Origin: CAYMQB01 sp964392665
Lineage (GTDB): Bacteria > Hydrothermota > E44-bin80
Assembly (NCBI GenBank): GCA_964392665.1
Contig: CAYMQB010000027.1
Location: 1-37,287 of the forward strand
Length of the DNA stretch: 37,287 nt
Direction of reading: 5' to 3'
Part shown: in pieces, positions 8,051-16,165 of the stretch
How the letters are laid out: each line of letters begins with the position of its first letter
How positions within the stretch are numbered: position 1 is the first letter of the stretch
Program-made: the position numbers and the translations under genes
The notes under the pieces: generated by a model
The model's input: the letters and a program-made list of their open reading frames with translations, nothing else
Told to the model about the DNA's origin: nothing
Databases searched by the model: none

Positions 8051-8500
8051 ATGGATATATTGAAGAAATATCTGAAGACCGAGAACATCATTTCTTCTCT
8101 CAAAGGTAACACAAGAGAAGAAATCTACAGCGAGTTACTCGCTCTGCTTGAAAAAGGAAAAGAAATACAGGATAAAAACTTCATCCTCAAATCTGTGATA
8201 AAGAGGGATAAACTTATCGATTCATATATGGGCAAAGGTGTTGTTATCGTGAGATTACATATGGATTCAAAGCGGGACATTTCTATCGCTGTTGGAATAA
8301 AAAAACAAGGTATTGAAGAAGAGGTTTTTGACAGGGAAAGAATAAACATATTCATCATTATCTTAAATCCCGAGTCAGGAAACGAGGAATATGTCAACCT
8401 TGTTTCGTCCATTTCAATTCTTCTTAATCAAGGTTCTATAAGAGAGGATATTTTAGAAGCAAGAGATAGCAGGGCAATAGCAAAAATCCTGCTCGAGTGA
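8051..8500 (+). CDS. PTS EIIA (PtsN)-like protein lacking the phosphorylatable histidine
   Basis: The whole 149-residue protein aligns with the EIIA type 2 domain of PtsN: VIKRDKLIDSYMGKGVVIV corresponds to VLTREKM...GIGNGIAIP, and SSISILLNQGSIREDIL to the C-terminal helices. In PtsN the motif IAIPHGKL carries the phospho-accepting His. Here the matching segment reads VVIVRLHM, so Pro and His have become Val and Arg68; a nearby His70 is two positions later. No other PTS gene is in the window. The protein is therefore more likely a regulatory or sensory relic of the fold than a phosphotransfer enzyme. An ATG at 8039 is also in frame but lies inside the promoter -10, so 8051 is chosen. It overlaps the VanZ gene by one base (TGATG), implying translational coupling. 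Confidence 0.72.
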   Translation: MDILKKYLKTENIISSLKGNTREEIYSELLALLEKGKEIQDKNFILKSVIKRDKLIDSYMGKGVVIVRLHMDSKRDISIAVGIKKQGIEEEVFDRERINIFIIILNPESGNEEYVNLVSSISILLNQGSIREDILEARDSRAIAKILLE

Positions 8501-8865
8501 TGAAGAGAAATCCCTGGTTGCCCGTTGTAGTTGTTACGCTGATTATTCTTACACTTACATCTATTCCAAGGATTCCACAGCCACAAACGAAAATTCATTT
8601 CCTTGACAAGATTGCACATTTTATTGTCTATTTTCTCTGGGGTTATTCAATTACATTCGTATGGAAGATAAAGAACAGACGGTCAACACTTGCGGTATTG
8701 ACTGTCGCTTCCGTCATTCTCCTGTTTCCCTCCTTCGATGAACTTCATCAGTATCTAATCCCCTCACGGAATCCTTCAATCCTCGACTGGCTTGCCGACC
8801 TTGCAGGTGCTACCGCAGGTTTTGCGATTTTTTCAGAATTCCGAATTCGGGGACGGAGGATGTAA
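8500..8865 (+). CDS. VanZ-like membrane protein
   Basis: The 121-residue protein has the VanZ-family pattern: DKIAHFIVYFLWGY near residue 38, and FDELHQYLIPSRNPSILDW followed by DLAGATAGF near the C-terminus. Four hydrophobic segments are visible, so it is an inner-membrane protein. VanZ is named for low-level teicoplanin resistance, but most members have no known biochemical role. The ATG at 8500 overlaps the EIIA-like stop codon (TGATG). It is the last gene of this short plus-strand unit and converges on dapH. The 155-bp gap to dapH contains a weak AT-rich hairpin (AACAAT-AGAA-ATTGTT, 8920-8935) and a dispersed repeat at 8995-9011, with no clear terminator. Confidence 0.85.
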   Translation: MKRNPWLPVVVVTLIILTLTSIPRIPQPQTKIHFLDKIAHFIVYFLWGYSITFVWKIKNRRSTLAVLTVASVILLFPSFDELHQYLIPSRNPSILDWLADLAGATAGFAIFSEFRIRGRRM

Positions 8866-8994
8866 ACTTGTAAACTTCTCCATTCGTACAAGGACGATTA
8901 GGGTCGTAGGGTTGGGCTGAACAATAGAAATTGTTTCTTCACAAAGTGGGTTCTTGGTTACCAGATTCTTCCAGGGCTGATATGATATGGGAAA

Positions 8995-9011
8995 GATTAC
9001 TCAGAATGACA
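8995..9011 (-). repeat. Dispersed repeat, TGTCATTCTGAGTAATC family, inverted copy
   Basis: The 17 bases here are the exact reverse complement of 36981-36997. It sits between the convergent VanZ and dapH genes, 9 bp after the end of dapH. Confidence 0.7.
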
Positions 9012-9020
9012 GAACTCACA

Positions 9021-9725
9021 TCATCCGCGTAACTCTTCGAGTATTTTCGTTTTAGAACTATCCTTTATATCACTTGCTCTCTTTATTACCCTTGCAGGAA
9101 CACCGGCAACTACAACACCTGCAGGAACATTCTTTATGACAACAGCACCTGCTGCTACAACACTCCCTTTACCAATCCTTACACCTTCAAGAATAACTGC
9201 GTTCGCTCCAACGAGAGCTCTATCTCCAACGATTACAGCCCTTTCAGAGGGTGGTTCAAGAACACCTGCAATCACTGAACCAGCACCTATGTGACATCTT
9301 TTCCCAATTTTTGCACGTGCTCCAACCACAACATTCATATCAACCATTGTCTTCTCGCCGATAACGGCACCGATATTTATTACTGCTCCCATCATTATAA
9401 CGCAGCCTTTCCCAATTTTCACACCCTTTCTTACAACCGCACCAGGCTCTATTCTTGCATCAAACCTCGTCAAATTAGCAAGTGGTAATGCACTATTTCT
9501 CGCAGTAATCTCCCAGTGAAACGCCTTAATTCTTTTCTTATTCTTCTTAAACCACCTGTCTATAGAGACAAATTCTCCTATTAAAATCCAAAACTTACCT
9601 TCTCCATAGTATTGAAATCCATAATGGGAGAAATCTTTGCTTCTTAATTCTCCTCTTAAAAAAAGTTTTGCCGGTGTTTTTTTCTTACTCGTTCCTATAA
9701 GATGTGCAATTTCTTTGTATTTCAA
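9021..9725 (-). CDS. dapH: Tetrahydrodipicolinate N-acetyltransferase
   Basis: DapH transfers an acetyl group from acetyl-CoA to tetrahydrodipicolinate, the first step of the acetylase branch to diaminopimelate and lysine. The 234-residue protein has a DapH-type N-terminal domain (residues 1-85) and a left-handed beta-helix of hexapeptide repeats (VVRKGVKIGKGCVIMMGAVI..., GAKIGKRCHIGAGSVI-like, about 90-215). EPPSERAVIVGD and the closing GVVVAGVPARVIK are typical of DapH. The start is TTG at 9725, with AGGAG six bases upstream (AGGAGAAAACG-TTG). It is the last gene of the lysC-dapA-dapB-dapH run, 64 bp after dapB. That gap holds only a degenerate TAGGCTTAGTAGATGTAAG stretch. The branch's aminotransferase and deacetylase are not in the window. 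Confidence 0.93.
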   Translation of the reverse strand: MKYKEIAHLIGTSKKKTPAKLFLRGELRSKDFSHYGFQYYGEGKFWILIGEFVSIDRWFKKNKKRIKAFHWEITARNSALPLANLTRFDARIEPGAVVRKGVKIGKGCVIMMGAVINIGAVIGEKTMVDMNVVVGARAKIGKRCHIGAGSVIAGVLEPPSERAVIVGDRALVGANAVILEGVRIGKGSVVAAGAVVIKNVPAGVVVAGVPARVIKRASDIKDSSKTKILEELRG

Positions 9726-9789
9726 CGTTTTCTCCTTTTTCAGTAATAACGCACCTACATCTTACATCTACTAAGCCTAAAATCTACAG

Positions 9790-10536
9790 CTATAAAAGTA
9801 GGTCTTTCATCGAATAAAAGCCCGGCTTTTTCCTGAAAATCCACTTAGCAGCTATCAGCGCTCCATATGCAAAAATATTTCTTGAACTGGCTCTATGGGT
9901 AATCTCGATAGACTCATCATTTCCCAGAAAGTAGGTTGTGTGTGTTCCTACAACGGTTCCTCCTCTGAGTGAATGTAAACCAATATCGCCCTTCTTTCGC
10001 TTTAGTTCCCTTCCTTTTCTTCCGTAGAGAAATTTCCTTTTGCCCACTTTTTCACCTATTAACTGCGCGATTGCTTTTGCAGTGCCGCTTGGACTATCCT
10101 TTTTCCGGCTATGGTGTGCTTCTACTATTTCAACATCAAAGTTCTTATAAACTATATCCGGGAGATTCTTGAGAACTTCCATAACAATATTAATACCCAT
10201 TGACATATTAGATGCTCTAAAAATGGGTATTTTTTTCGATAACCTCATTATCTCTTTGTTTTGGCGGTCACTAAACGCTGTAGTCCCAATGACTATAGGT
10301 TTTGAATTTTTTACAGCGAAATTCAACACCTTCATTGTTGCCTCGGGCGAGGAAAAATCAATAATAACATCGAATTTATTTTGCAGTTTTTCTACATCGT
10401 ATACAACAGGAACAAAAATATCTCCTCTTGTCTTATCATAACCAGCGACGATCTTGATATCCTTAAGCGCTTGTGCAACCGATATTATTTCTTTACCCAT
10501 TCTTCCATGAATTCCTGAAACTATTATCCTGACCAT
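9790..10536 (-). CDS. dapB: 4-hydroxy-tetrahydrodipicolinate reductase
   Basis: DapB reduces the DapA product to tetrahydrodipicolinate with NAD(P)H in the cytoplasm. The Rossmann motif GIHGRMGKE is at residues 8-16. The substrate site EAHHSRKKDSPSGTAKA has the paired His141/His142, the Lys before DSPSGT and the GTAKA phosphate/dicarboxylate loop. The 248-residue length fits the family. The start is one base downstream of the dapA stop region, so the pair is tightly coupled. Its product feeds DapH, encoded next. Confidence 0.95.
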   Translation of the reverse strand: MVRIIVSGIHGRMGKEIISVAQALKDIKIVAGYDKTRGDIFVPVVYDVEKLQNKFDVIIDFSSPEATMKVLNFAVKNSKPIVIGTTAFSDRQNKEIMRLSKKIPIFRASNMSMGINIVMEVLKNLPDIVYKNFDVEIVEAHHSRKKDSPSGTAKAIAQLIGEKVGKRKFLYGRKGRELKRKKGDIGLHSLRGGTVVGTHTTYFLGNDESIEITHRASSRNIFAYGALIAAKWIFRKKPGFYSMKDLLL

Positions 10537-10537
10537 C

Positions 10538-11404
10538 TTAAAGCGCTCCTATTGTCTTGAGCTCGGACCTTATAATCTCGAGTGAATTTTCACTTGGTTC
10601 AACAAGTGGCAGTCTTAAGGAACCTACATCAAAACCCATAAGTCTGAGAGCAGTCTTAACAGGTATTGGGTTTGTCTCAATAAACATTGCATCTGTCAAA
10701 GACAGGAGCTTGTAATGTATTTCCTTTGCTTCGGTGAAGTTACCTTTAAGAAAACTATTAACCATTTGTTTTACCATTTTAGGAACAATATTAGCAGTTA
10801 CTGAGATAACTCCTTTGCCTCCGCAGGACATAATGGGCAAAGTCAATGCGTCATCGCCGGAAAGAAGAACAAAATCATCGTCCGTCTTTCTCTCTATTTC
10901 AAAACACTGCTTGAGAGAACCGCTTGCTTCCTTGATTCCAACGACGTTGGAAATCTTAGAAAGTTTTGCAACCACATCCGGAGAAATGGAAACCCCTGTT
11001 CTACCAGGTACATTATAAATAACGATAGGTAACTTCGTGTTTTCTGCAACTTTTTCAAAATGCTCATAAAGCCCTTTTTGTGTCGGTTTGTTATAATAGG
11101 GTGTTATAACAAGTGCTGCATCTACTCCAATTTCTTCGGACTTTTTTGTTAATTCTATTGTTTCTTTTGTATTGTAATTTCCTGTCCCGGCAATTATCGG
11201 AATGTCGGTATTTTCTTTCCCGAAGGAGAACAGTTCAAGCTTTTCTTTATAACTCAACGTTGGTGATTCCCCCGTAGTCCCGGCAAGCAAGATAGCATCT
11301 GTTCCGCCTTTCTTATGGTGTTCAAATAATCTCTCCAGTGTTTTATAGTTGATACATGCATCATTAAATGGCGTGACGAGTGCAACAATTGAACCTGTAA
11401 ACAT
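10538..11404 (-). CDS. dapA: 4-hydroxy-tetrahydrodipicolinate synthase
   Basis: DapA condenses pyruvate and aspartate semialdehyde, committing carbon to diaminopimelate and lysine. The TIM-barrel protein shows GTTGES (42-47), Tyr130 in VIYNVPGRTG, and the Schiff-base Lys158 in VVGIKEASG; at 288 residues it has standard length. A near-perfect Shine-Dalgarno AGGAGGT lies just upstream of the ATG at 11404. The stop codon of a likely small ORF (11407-11493) falls inside that Shine-Dalgarno, so dapA translation may depend on the small ORF. It lies between lysC and dapB in the operon. Confidence 0.96.
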   Translation of the reverse strand: MFTGSIVALVTPFNDACINYKTLERLFEHHKKGGTDAILLAGTTGESPTLSYKEKLELFSFGKENTDIPIIAGTGNYNTKETIELTKKSEEIGVDAALVITPYYNKPTQKGLYEHFEKVAENTKLPIVIYNVPGRTGVSISPDVVAKLSKISNVVGIKEASGSLKQCFEIERKTDDDFVLLSGDDALTLPIMSCGGKGVISVTANIVPKMVKQMVNSFLKGNFTEAKEIHYKLLSLTDAMFIETNPIPVKTALRLMGFDVGSLRLPLVEPSENSLEIIRSELKTIGAL

Positions 11405-11406
11405 AT

Positions 11407-11493
11407 CTACCTCCTGGTACGAATATTTTGCCTGTTTACACAGATAGAATTATAATTTGGAAACTGCCAACTATTAGCTCTTCTCTTGCTCAT
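11407..11493 (-). CDS. Putative 28-codon small ORF bridging lysC and dapA
   Basis: In the 102-bp lysC-dapA gap, AGGAGGG (11508-11502) overlaps the lysC stop codon (TAGGAGGG) and lies 8 nt before an ATG at 11493-11491. The 28-codon frame fills the gap and ends at TAG (11409-11407), inside the dapA Shine-Dalgarno and two bases before the dapA ATG. The peptide starts MSKRRANSW and ends NIRTRR; it is basic, with six Arg, two adjacent near each end, and only one Lys, so it does not look like a lysine attenuation peptide. The reading frame and signals are seen directly. Translation, and any role in coupling lysC to dapA, is inference; the frame could also be chance. Confidence 0.5.
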   Translation of the reverse strand: MSKRRANSWQFPNYNSICVNRQNIRTRR

Positions 11494-11506
11494 TGGGAAA
11501 TCCCTC

Positions 11507-12706
11507 CTACACTTTCCTCTTTCCTCCTCTCCTTAACGCTTGCATTGCTTTTATTCTATCCTTCCACCTAATGAAAAGAAGTATTTCTCTTCCTATGGAA
11601 ATGACCTCAACTACATTTAAATGCTTCTTCGCAAGAGGTGAAAGCAGATAGTTTATCATACCGGGGAGATTAACCGGTGACTCTCTTTTCATAATCAATA
11701 GGGCTACATTTTTCGTTTCAATAATGCTTAACCCAAATTTTTTTGAAACATTAGCAAGTTTTTTAATAACTTTCTGAGATTTCTCATCGGGAACATAAAA
11801 ACCTAAATATTCAATGCCCAGAGTGGTCCCGAATACATTGCTTGTTTCTAATACCATACAGGTTAGTTTTTTTATAAGTTTTCTATTACCTGTTATGTCT
11901 TTTTTGCATATGCTTATTAATGAAAGTTCCTGGTCCAGTAGAAAAAGCTTCCTCCCAACCTTACCATCTATAACAGTGCCTTCATATTCAAGATTGCCAA
12001 ATGAATGATGCACAATTTTTGCCTTCTGTCCCTTTTTCTTATACGAAAGAGCATCCGAATGAATAACGTTCGCTCCAAACGATGACATAGTCGAAAGACT
12101 ATCGGCACTAATTAATCTCAAATGCTTTGCCTTTGGAAAAATGGATGGATCGACGGCATATATTCCATCCACATCTTTTACCATTACTACTTCGACCGCC
12201 TTTAAATACTTTCCAAGAACAAAGGCAGTTGTGTCACTTCCTCCTCTTCCCAGTGTACCCCATTCTCCGCTTTTCTTAACTGCTATGAATCCTGGAACAA
12301 CTATACAATCGAAATCTCGAAAAAATCCTGGGAAATTCCTTTCTATCCTACTTTTCGTTTGACTTCGGTTAAGCGAACCGTCAGTTTTTAAAATAAGTGG
12401 CCATTTTTTTGCACCCGGTTCCAGTATCATCGATCTTACCTCCGCAATCTTTAGCATATAGTTCAGAATTCTGGCAGAAATCATCTCACCCATTCCAAGG
12501 ATTTCCATGGATTTATCAACTGTCGTTTCAGGGTCAAGGTTCTGAATTAGCGAAAAAAGTTGATCCGTCGTGCTGCCCATTGCAGAAACGACACACACTA
12601 TCTTCGTTCCGGATTTTACTTCGGAAACACAAGCAGAAACTGCTAACATTATTTTTGATTTATCGCGGAGACTTGCTCCCCCGAATTTATATACTTTGAC
12701 TTGCAT
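11507..12706 (-). CDS. lysC: Aspartate kinase
   Basis: Aspartokinase phosphorylates aspartate, the first step to lysine, threonine and methionine. The N-terminal KFGGAS motif is at residues 7-12, WGTLGRGGSDTTAFVLGKYL is the family's substrate-binding loop, and VMVKDVDGIYAVDP precedes the C-terminal region. That region (about 250-399) has ACT-domain-like character (TSNVFGTTLGIEYLG, NVALLIMK), suggesting feedback control. There is no homoserine dehydrogenase domain, so the enzyme is monofunctional. The ATG at 12706 overlaps the stop of the sigma-54 response regulator (TGATG); an upstream TTG at 12709 is less likely. The regulator and kinase are therefore translationally coupled. Confidence 0.93.
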   Translation of the reverse strand: MQVKVYKFGGASLRDKSKIMLAVSACVSEVKSGTKIVCVVSAMGSTTDQLFSLIQNLDPETTVDKSMEILGMGEMISARILNYMLKIAEVRSMILEPGAKKWPLILKTDGSLNRSQTKSRIERNFPGFFRDFDCIVVPGFIAVKKSGEWGTLGRGGSDTTAFVLGKYLKAVEVVMVKDVDGIYAVDPSIFPKAKHLRLISADSLSTMSSFGANVIHSDALSYKKKGQKAKIVHHSFGNLEYEGTVIDGKVGRKLFLLDQELSLISICKKDITGNRKLIKKLTCMVLETSNVFGTTLGIEYLGFYVPDEKSQKVIKKLANVSKKFGLSIIETKNVALLIMKRESPVNLPGMINYLLSPLAKKHLNVVEVISIGREILLFIRWKDRIKAMQALRRGGKRKV

Positions 12707-14070
12707 CAAATATTGAACCCTTTTATTCTTTCAAGAAGCGTTTTATAACTTATACCAAGTATTATTGCTGCTTGAGATTTGTTTCCGCTTGTCTTTAGTA
12801 GAACCGAACGAATTAGCTTTTTCTCCGCAATCTCTTGACCAACTTTGCTCGCTTCTTTCAGACTCATATCCTCTGTTATCTCTATCTCTTTCTCGATACC
12901 TTTCATAGATTCCTTTATGCCAATATCAACGGGATTTATGATGTTTCCTTCCGTTAATATGACGGCTCTCTCGATAATGTTTTCAAGTTCCCTGATATTT
13001 CCAGGCCACAGATAATTTTCTAACAATCGTTTTGTCTTCGGTGCAAGTTCCATCTTCCTCTTTCTTAATTCAGCGGCAAACTTGCTTACGAAGTGTTCTA
13101 CAAGAAGGAGAATATCTTCTTTCCTCCTTCTCAAAGGTGGAAGCTCGATAGGGAAAACACTTAATCTGTAATAAAGATCTTCACGAAAATTTCCTCTTCT
13201 TATTTCCGATTTCAAGTCTTTATTTGATGCTGCTATCAATCTCACGTCTACTTCGATCGTTTCGTCACCGCCTAATCTTGTAAATGTTTTCTCCTGGATG
13301 AATCTCAGGAATTTCGACTGCAAATGAAGTGGTATGCTCCCTACCTCGTCAAAGAAAAGTGTTCCCGAACTCGCTAGTTCAACCTTTCCGATTTTTCGTT
13401 TAACTGCCCCTGTGAACGCCCCTTTTTCTGACCCAAAGAGCTCATTCTCCAGAAGTTCCGAAGGAATTGCGGCACAGTTGATCGCAGCAAAAGAACCTTT
13501 CTTTCTTGCACTCATACCATGAATTGCCCGTGCGAAGAGTTCCTTTCCGGTTCCACTTTCGCCTGTGATAAGCACTGCTGTATCGCTTTTTGCAACTTTC
13601 TGTGCAAGTTTTGCTACCTCCTTAATCTCTTTACTCTTTCCTATAATGTTCGAGAACCCGTAATTCTTGCTTAATTCTTCCTTGAGGATTATGTTCTCTC
13701 TCAAAAGTCTTTGCTCTTTCCATGCCCTGTTAACCAGATGTACCAATCTGTCAGGCTCAATGGGCTTTTCTACGAAATCATAAACACCAAGTTTCATTGC
13801 CTTCACGGCATTATCAATTGTTCCATAAGCAGTTATGATAATAATGGGAATCGTGCTGTCGATTCTCTTGATCTCTTTTGCAATTGCAATACCATCTTTT
13901 CCAGGGAGTCTTAAGTCGAGAAGCACAACATCTATGTTTTTCTCATTAAACGTCTCGATTGCTCCCTTTTCTTCTCCTGCCTCGAAAACCTGGAAACCGA
14001 CAAGTTTCAGTGTTTCCCTTATATACTCCCTGAAACTTTCCTTGTCTTCGACAACGAGTATATTAATCAT
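12706..14070 (-). CDS. NtrC-family sigma-54-dependent response regulator
   Basis: Domains in order: a receiver domain (1-120) with phospho-acceptor Asp52 in VVLLDLRLPG and Lys102 in EKPIEP; an AAA+ domain with Walker A GESGTGKE (170-177) and the sigma-54-contacting GAFTGA (217-222), both intact; and a Fis-type helix-turn-helix (about 412-454, NKSQAAIILGISYKTLLERI). At 454 residues it is full length. It should activate RpoN-dependent promoters when phosphorylated by a partner histidine kinase, but no kinase gene is next to it. Its start overlaps the 3' end of rfaE2 by 8 bases, and its stop overlaps the lysC start. No -24/-12 (GG-N10-GC) promoter was evident in the gaps inspected, so its targets are unknown. 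Confidence 0.93.
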   Translation of the reverse strand: MINILVVEDKESFREYIRETLKLVGFQVFEAGEEKGAIETFNEKNIDVVLLDLRLPGKDGIAIAKEIKRIDSTIPIIIITAYGTIDNAVKAMKLGVYDFVEKPIEPDRLVHLVNRAWKEQRLLRENIILKEELSKNYGFSNIIGKSKEIKEVAKLAQKVAKSDTAVLITGESGTGKELFARAIHGMSARKKGSFAAINCAAIPSELLENELFGSEKGAFTGAVKRKIGKVELASSGTLFFDEVGSIPLHLQSKFLRFIQEKTFTRLGGDETIEVDVRLIAASNKDLKSEIRRGNFREDLYYRLSVFPIELPPLRRRKEDILLLVEHFVSKFAAELRKRKMELAPKTKRLLENYLWPGNIRELENIIERAVILTEGNIINPVDIGIKESMKGIEKEIEITEDMSLKEASKVGQEIAEKKLIRSVLLKTSGNKSQAAIILGISYKTLLERIKGFNI

Positions 14071-14551
14071 TATCTTTACAGTATATATTTACTATTTTCT
14101 CGATTATGTTACTCGAGCTTTTTCCCAAAACGTATGGTATTGTAATTACCTTTCCGCCTCTTTTTTTGACAATGTCAGACCCTACGATTTCATTCTGAGC
14201 ATAATCGTCACCCTTTACAAGAATGTCTGGAATAATTCGCCCTATCAAGTTCAGCGGAGTCTCCTCGTCAAAAGCAATGAGATAATCCACAAATACGAAA
14301 TTCGAAAGGATAAAAAGCCGATCCTCAAGCGACACTATGGGTCTTTCCTTCCCCTTTATTTTGCAAGTCGAAGAATCAGAATTGACAGCAACAAAAAGAA
14401 CATCGCCAAGCGATTTCGCTTCCTTCAGATATACAATGTGTCCCCTGTGGATAATATCGAAACAACCATTGGTAAAAACAACAGTCTTATTATGTAATTC
14501 GAGATTTTTCCTTATTTCTACTGCCTGTTCGATCTTAACAATTTTATCCAT
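14063..14551 (-). CDS. rfaE2: D-glycero-beta-D-manno-heptose 1-phosphate adenylyltransferase (RfaE2/HldE C-terminal type)
   Basis: The nucleotidyltransferase motif GCFDIIHRGH (His35 and His38 of HxGH) and VAVNSDSSTCKIKGKERPI match the adenylyltransferase half of HldE. FDEETPLNLIGRIIPDILVKGDDY...GKSSSNIIEKI is characteristic of the family. The enzyme makes ADP-heptose for the lipopolysaccharide core, evidence for an LPS-bearing outer membrane. It is a stand-alone 162-residue version without the kinase half. No Shine-Dalgarno is visible; a possible promoter 11 bases upstream suggests a very short leader. It is the first gene of the minus-strand run rfaE2-regulator-lysC-dapA-dapB-dapH. Confidence 0.92.
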   Translation of the reverse strand: MDKIVKIEQAVEIRKNLELHNKTVVFTNGCFDIIHRGHIVYLKEAKSLGDVLFVAVNSDSSTCKIKGKERPIVSLEDRLFILSNFVFVDYLIAFDEETPLNLIGRIIPDILVKGDDYAQNEIVGSDIVKKRGGKVITIPYVLGKSSSNIIEKIVNIYCKDND

Positions 14552-14561
14552 ACATCAATAT

Positions 14562-14590
14562 CAAATAGCACAAAAAATTGGGAGTGTCAA
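14562..14590 (-). promoter_or_regulatory. Candidate promoter of the rfaE2-lysC-dap run
   Basis: TTGACA (14590-14585) is consensus. With a 17-bp spacer the -10 would be TATTTG (14567-14562), which is poor. The predicted transcript start lies within a few bases of the rfaE2 ATG at 14551. Confidence 0.4.
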
Positions 14591-14617
14591 GAGGTTTTCT
14601 AAACGAAGAAAATGTCC

Positions 14618-16165
14618 CTATGGTATAGAAGGTTCAACAAAAATAGTCTTTTCTCTAATCAATAATACCTTCCCAGGTCCAAGTTTTTTTGATTTTCTCA
14701 CATATTTTCTTTCCGTGTAACTAACAGGAACAATTTTTGAGTGCTTTGCCTTGCTGAAATGTGCAGCAATTCCCGCTGTTTCTTCAATATCTGTTTTTGT
14801 AAGTTTTCCATCGTTCACGAGTATGGTATGACTGCCTGGAGATTCTCTTACATGGAAAAATATATCTTTCCCTTTTGCAACCTTAAAAGTCAATCTTTCG
14901 TTTTCTATTTTGTTTCGTCCAACAAGAACTGTCTTTCCTGTCTTTGTGTGGAAAGTCCTGAACTCCTTTTTTATCCCGACCTTTCTCCGCTTTCCATGCT
15001 CTCCAAAAGAGTATCTTTCTTCGAATTCAATTAATTTGCTAACATCGAAATTCGCTATTTCTTGCATCAATTCTTCGGATTCCCTGATTTCTTTCTTAAT
15101 TACCTGCTCCCTTTTTTTAATAACCTTCTGACTTCTCTGTGCTTTTCTGTATCTTTTGAAATACTCATCTGCATTTTTGACTGCGGATTTTTTTGGATCC
15201 ATCTTAATCTCAATAATTCCTGTTTCCTTATATGGATCCTTCAATTTCAACAAGCTTTCACCCCTCTTGATTTTCCCAAGATTAACGAGTATTAATTCGC
15301 CCCTTATTTTAAATTCTCCACTCGCTCTGACATTTTCAAACTCTTCCGACAGCTTTTTTAGAATGTTTTTTTTCGCTTTTATCTCGTTGCATATTTTTCT
15401 GCTTAATTGTTCCCTCTTCTCTTCCGCTATCAAATGTTTATAGTATTGGCTAACTGCATCACTGAAGCTTTTTTCCCTTCTGGAAGAATCGAAACTTTTA
15501 ACGGGCGAAATAAAAATGGGATTGTCGTTTTTGAAGACGATGTAAGCTTCCGCTTTGTTTACTACCTTTGATAGGAATTCCGCGATTTCACTTTTACCTC
15601 CCATCTCTTCCATTTGTTTTATCCATGGTGGCAATTTCCTGAAACGTTGTTCCAGCACTGCGACTGGTGATCCCGCTTCCGATATAGTTTTTAGGGCTTT
15701 CTTTGCTGTAATATCTTGTTTGTGAGTCAGGCAATAGGTCTCTCCAATTCTTTTTTTTGCTCTTGACTTAAGCTGGAACACTATACGTTTTACGCTGTCA
15801 AGCAAGTAAATATTCGACGATGGACCTGTGATTTCGAAAACAAGATAGTATTGAATGTTATACTTGTGCTTTGAAAAACCAATATAAAATATTCTATCAA
15901 GACCAATCTGCTGTATCTCAATGACCTTATGGTACTTTAGAAAATCCTCAAATGGGTGTTTAACCAAAGCCTTTTTCTTTTTGTCAGACAAAAAACATAT
16001 TCTGCAAAATATGGGGTGAGAAGAAGCAAAGAGAATATTGGAATAAAAATCGATATAGATATCTCCTGCTTTATCTTTGCCTATTCGTTTTACCTTATGC
16101 CCAACCAGAGATTTGATTTCCTCAAGCATACAGTAAAGAAGAATACTATCGAAATAAGGTCTTAT
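14618..16165 (-). CDS. rqcH: Rqc2/RqcH (NFACT) ribosome quality-control factor, probable AUA start
   Basis: RqcH binds stalled 50S subunits with a peptidyl-tRNA and directs C-terminal Ala tailing. The protein has an NFACT-N domain with the invariant Asp-Arg pair in QQIGLDRIFYIGF, a central coiled coil (about 250-370), and NFACT-R with FHVRESPGSHTIL...AAHFSKAK...VSYTERKYVRK. The first NTG start (ATG at 16129) would cut off the conserved beginning: the codons before it encode RPYFDSILLYC, matching the FDGMFTYGM-type start of other NFACT proteins. Between the upstream in-frame stop (TAG at 16186-16184) and that ATG there is no NTG codon. ATA at 16165-16163 is in frame, has AGGAG six bases upstream, and overlaps the previous gene's TAA as ATAA. 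The AUA start is inference; the conservative start is 16129. Confidence 0.85.
   Translation of the reverse strand: MRPYFDSILLYCMLEEIKSLVGHKVKRIGKDKAGDIYIDFYSNILFASSHPIFCRICFLSDKKKKALVKHPFEDFLKYHKVIEIQQIGLDRIFYIGFSKHKYNIQYYLVFEITGPSSNIYLLDSVKRIVFQLKSRAKKRIGETYCLTHKQDITAKKALKTISEAGSPVAVLEQRFRKLPPWIKQMEEMGGKSEIAEFLSKVVNKAEAYIVFKNDNPIFISPVKSFDSSRREKSFSDAVSQYYKHLIAEEKREQLSRKICNEIKAKKNILKKLSEEFENVRASGEFKIRGELILVNLGKIKRGESLLKLKDPYKETGIIEIKMDPKKSAVKNADEYFKRYRKAQRSQKVIKKREQVIKKEIRESEELMQEIANFDVSKLIEFEERYSFGEHGKRRKVGIKKEFRTFHTKTGKTVLVGRNKIENERLTFKVAKGKDIFFHVRESPGSHTILVNDGKLTKTDIEETAGIAAHFSKAKHSKIVPVSYTERKYVRKSKKLGPGKVLLIREKTIFVEPSIP

Noticed and set aside
8920..8935. Hairpin as terminator for VanZ
   Set aside because: It is a 6-bp AT-rich stem without a U-tract; too weak to call.
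11814..12008. Plus-strand open frames across the lysC/regulator region
   Set aside because: They are antisense shadows of well-supported genes with no ribosome-binding sites or recognisable domains.
14552..14617. Lysine riboswitch or T-box controlling the lysC/dap genes
   Set aside because: The gap before rfaE2 is only 66 bp and the lysC-dapA gap about 100 bp; no L-box or T-box signature is visible, and the lysS leader is about 25 nt.
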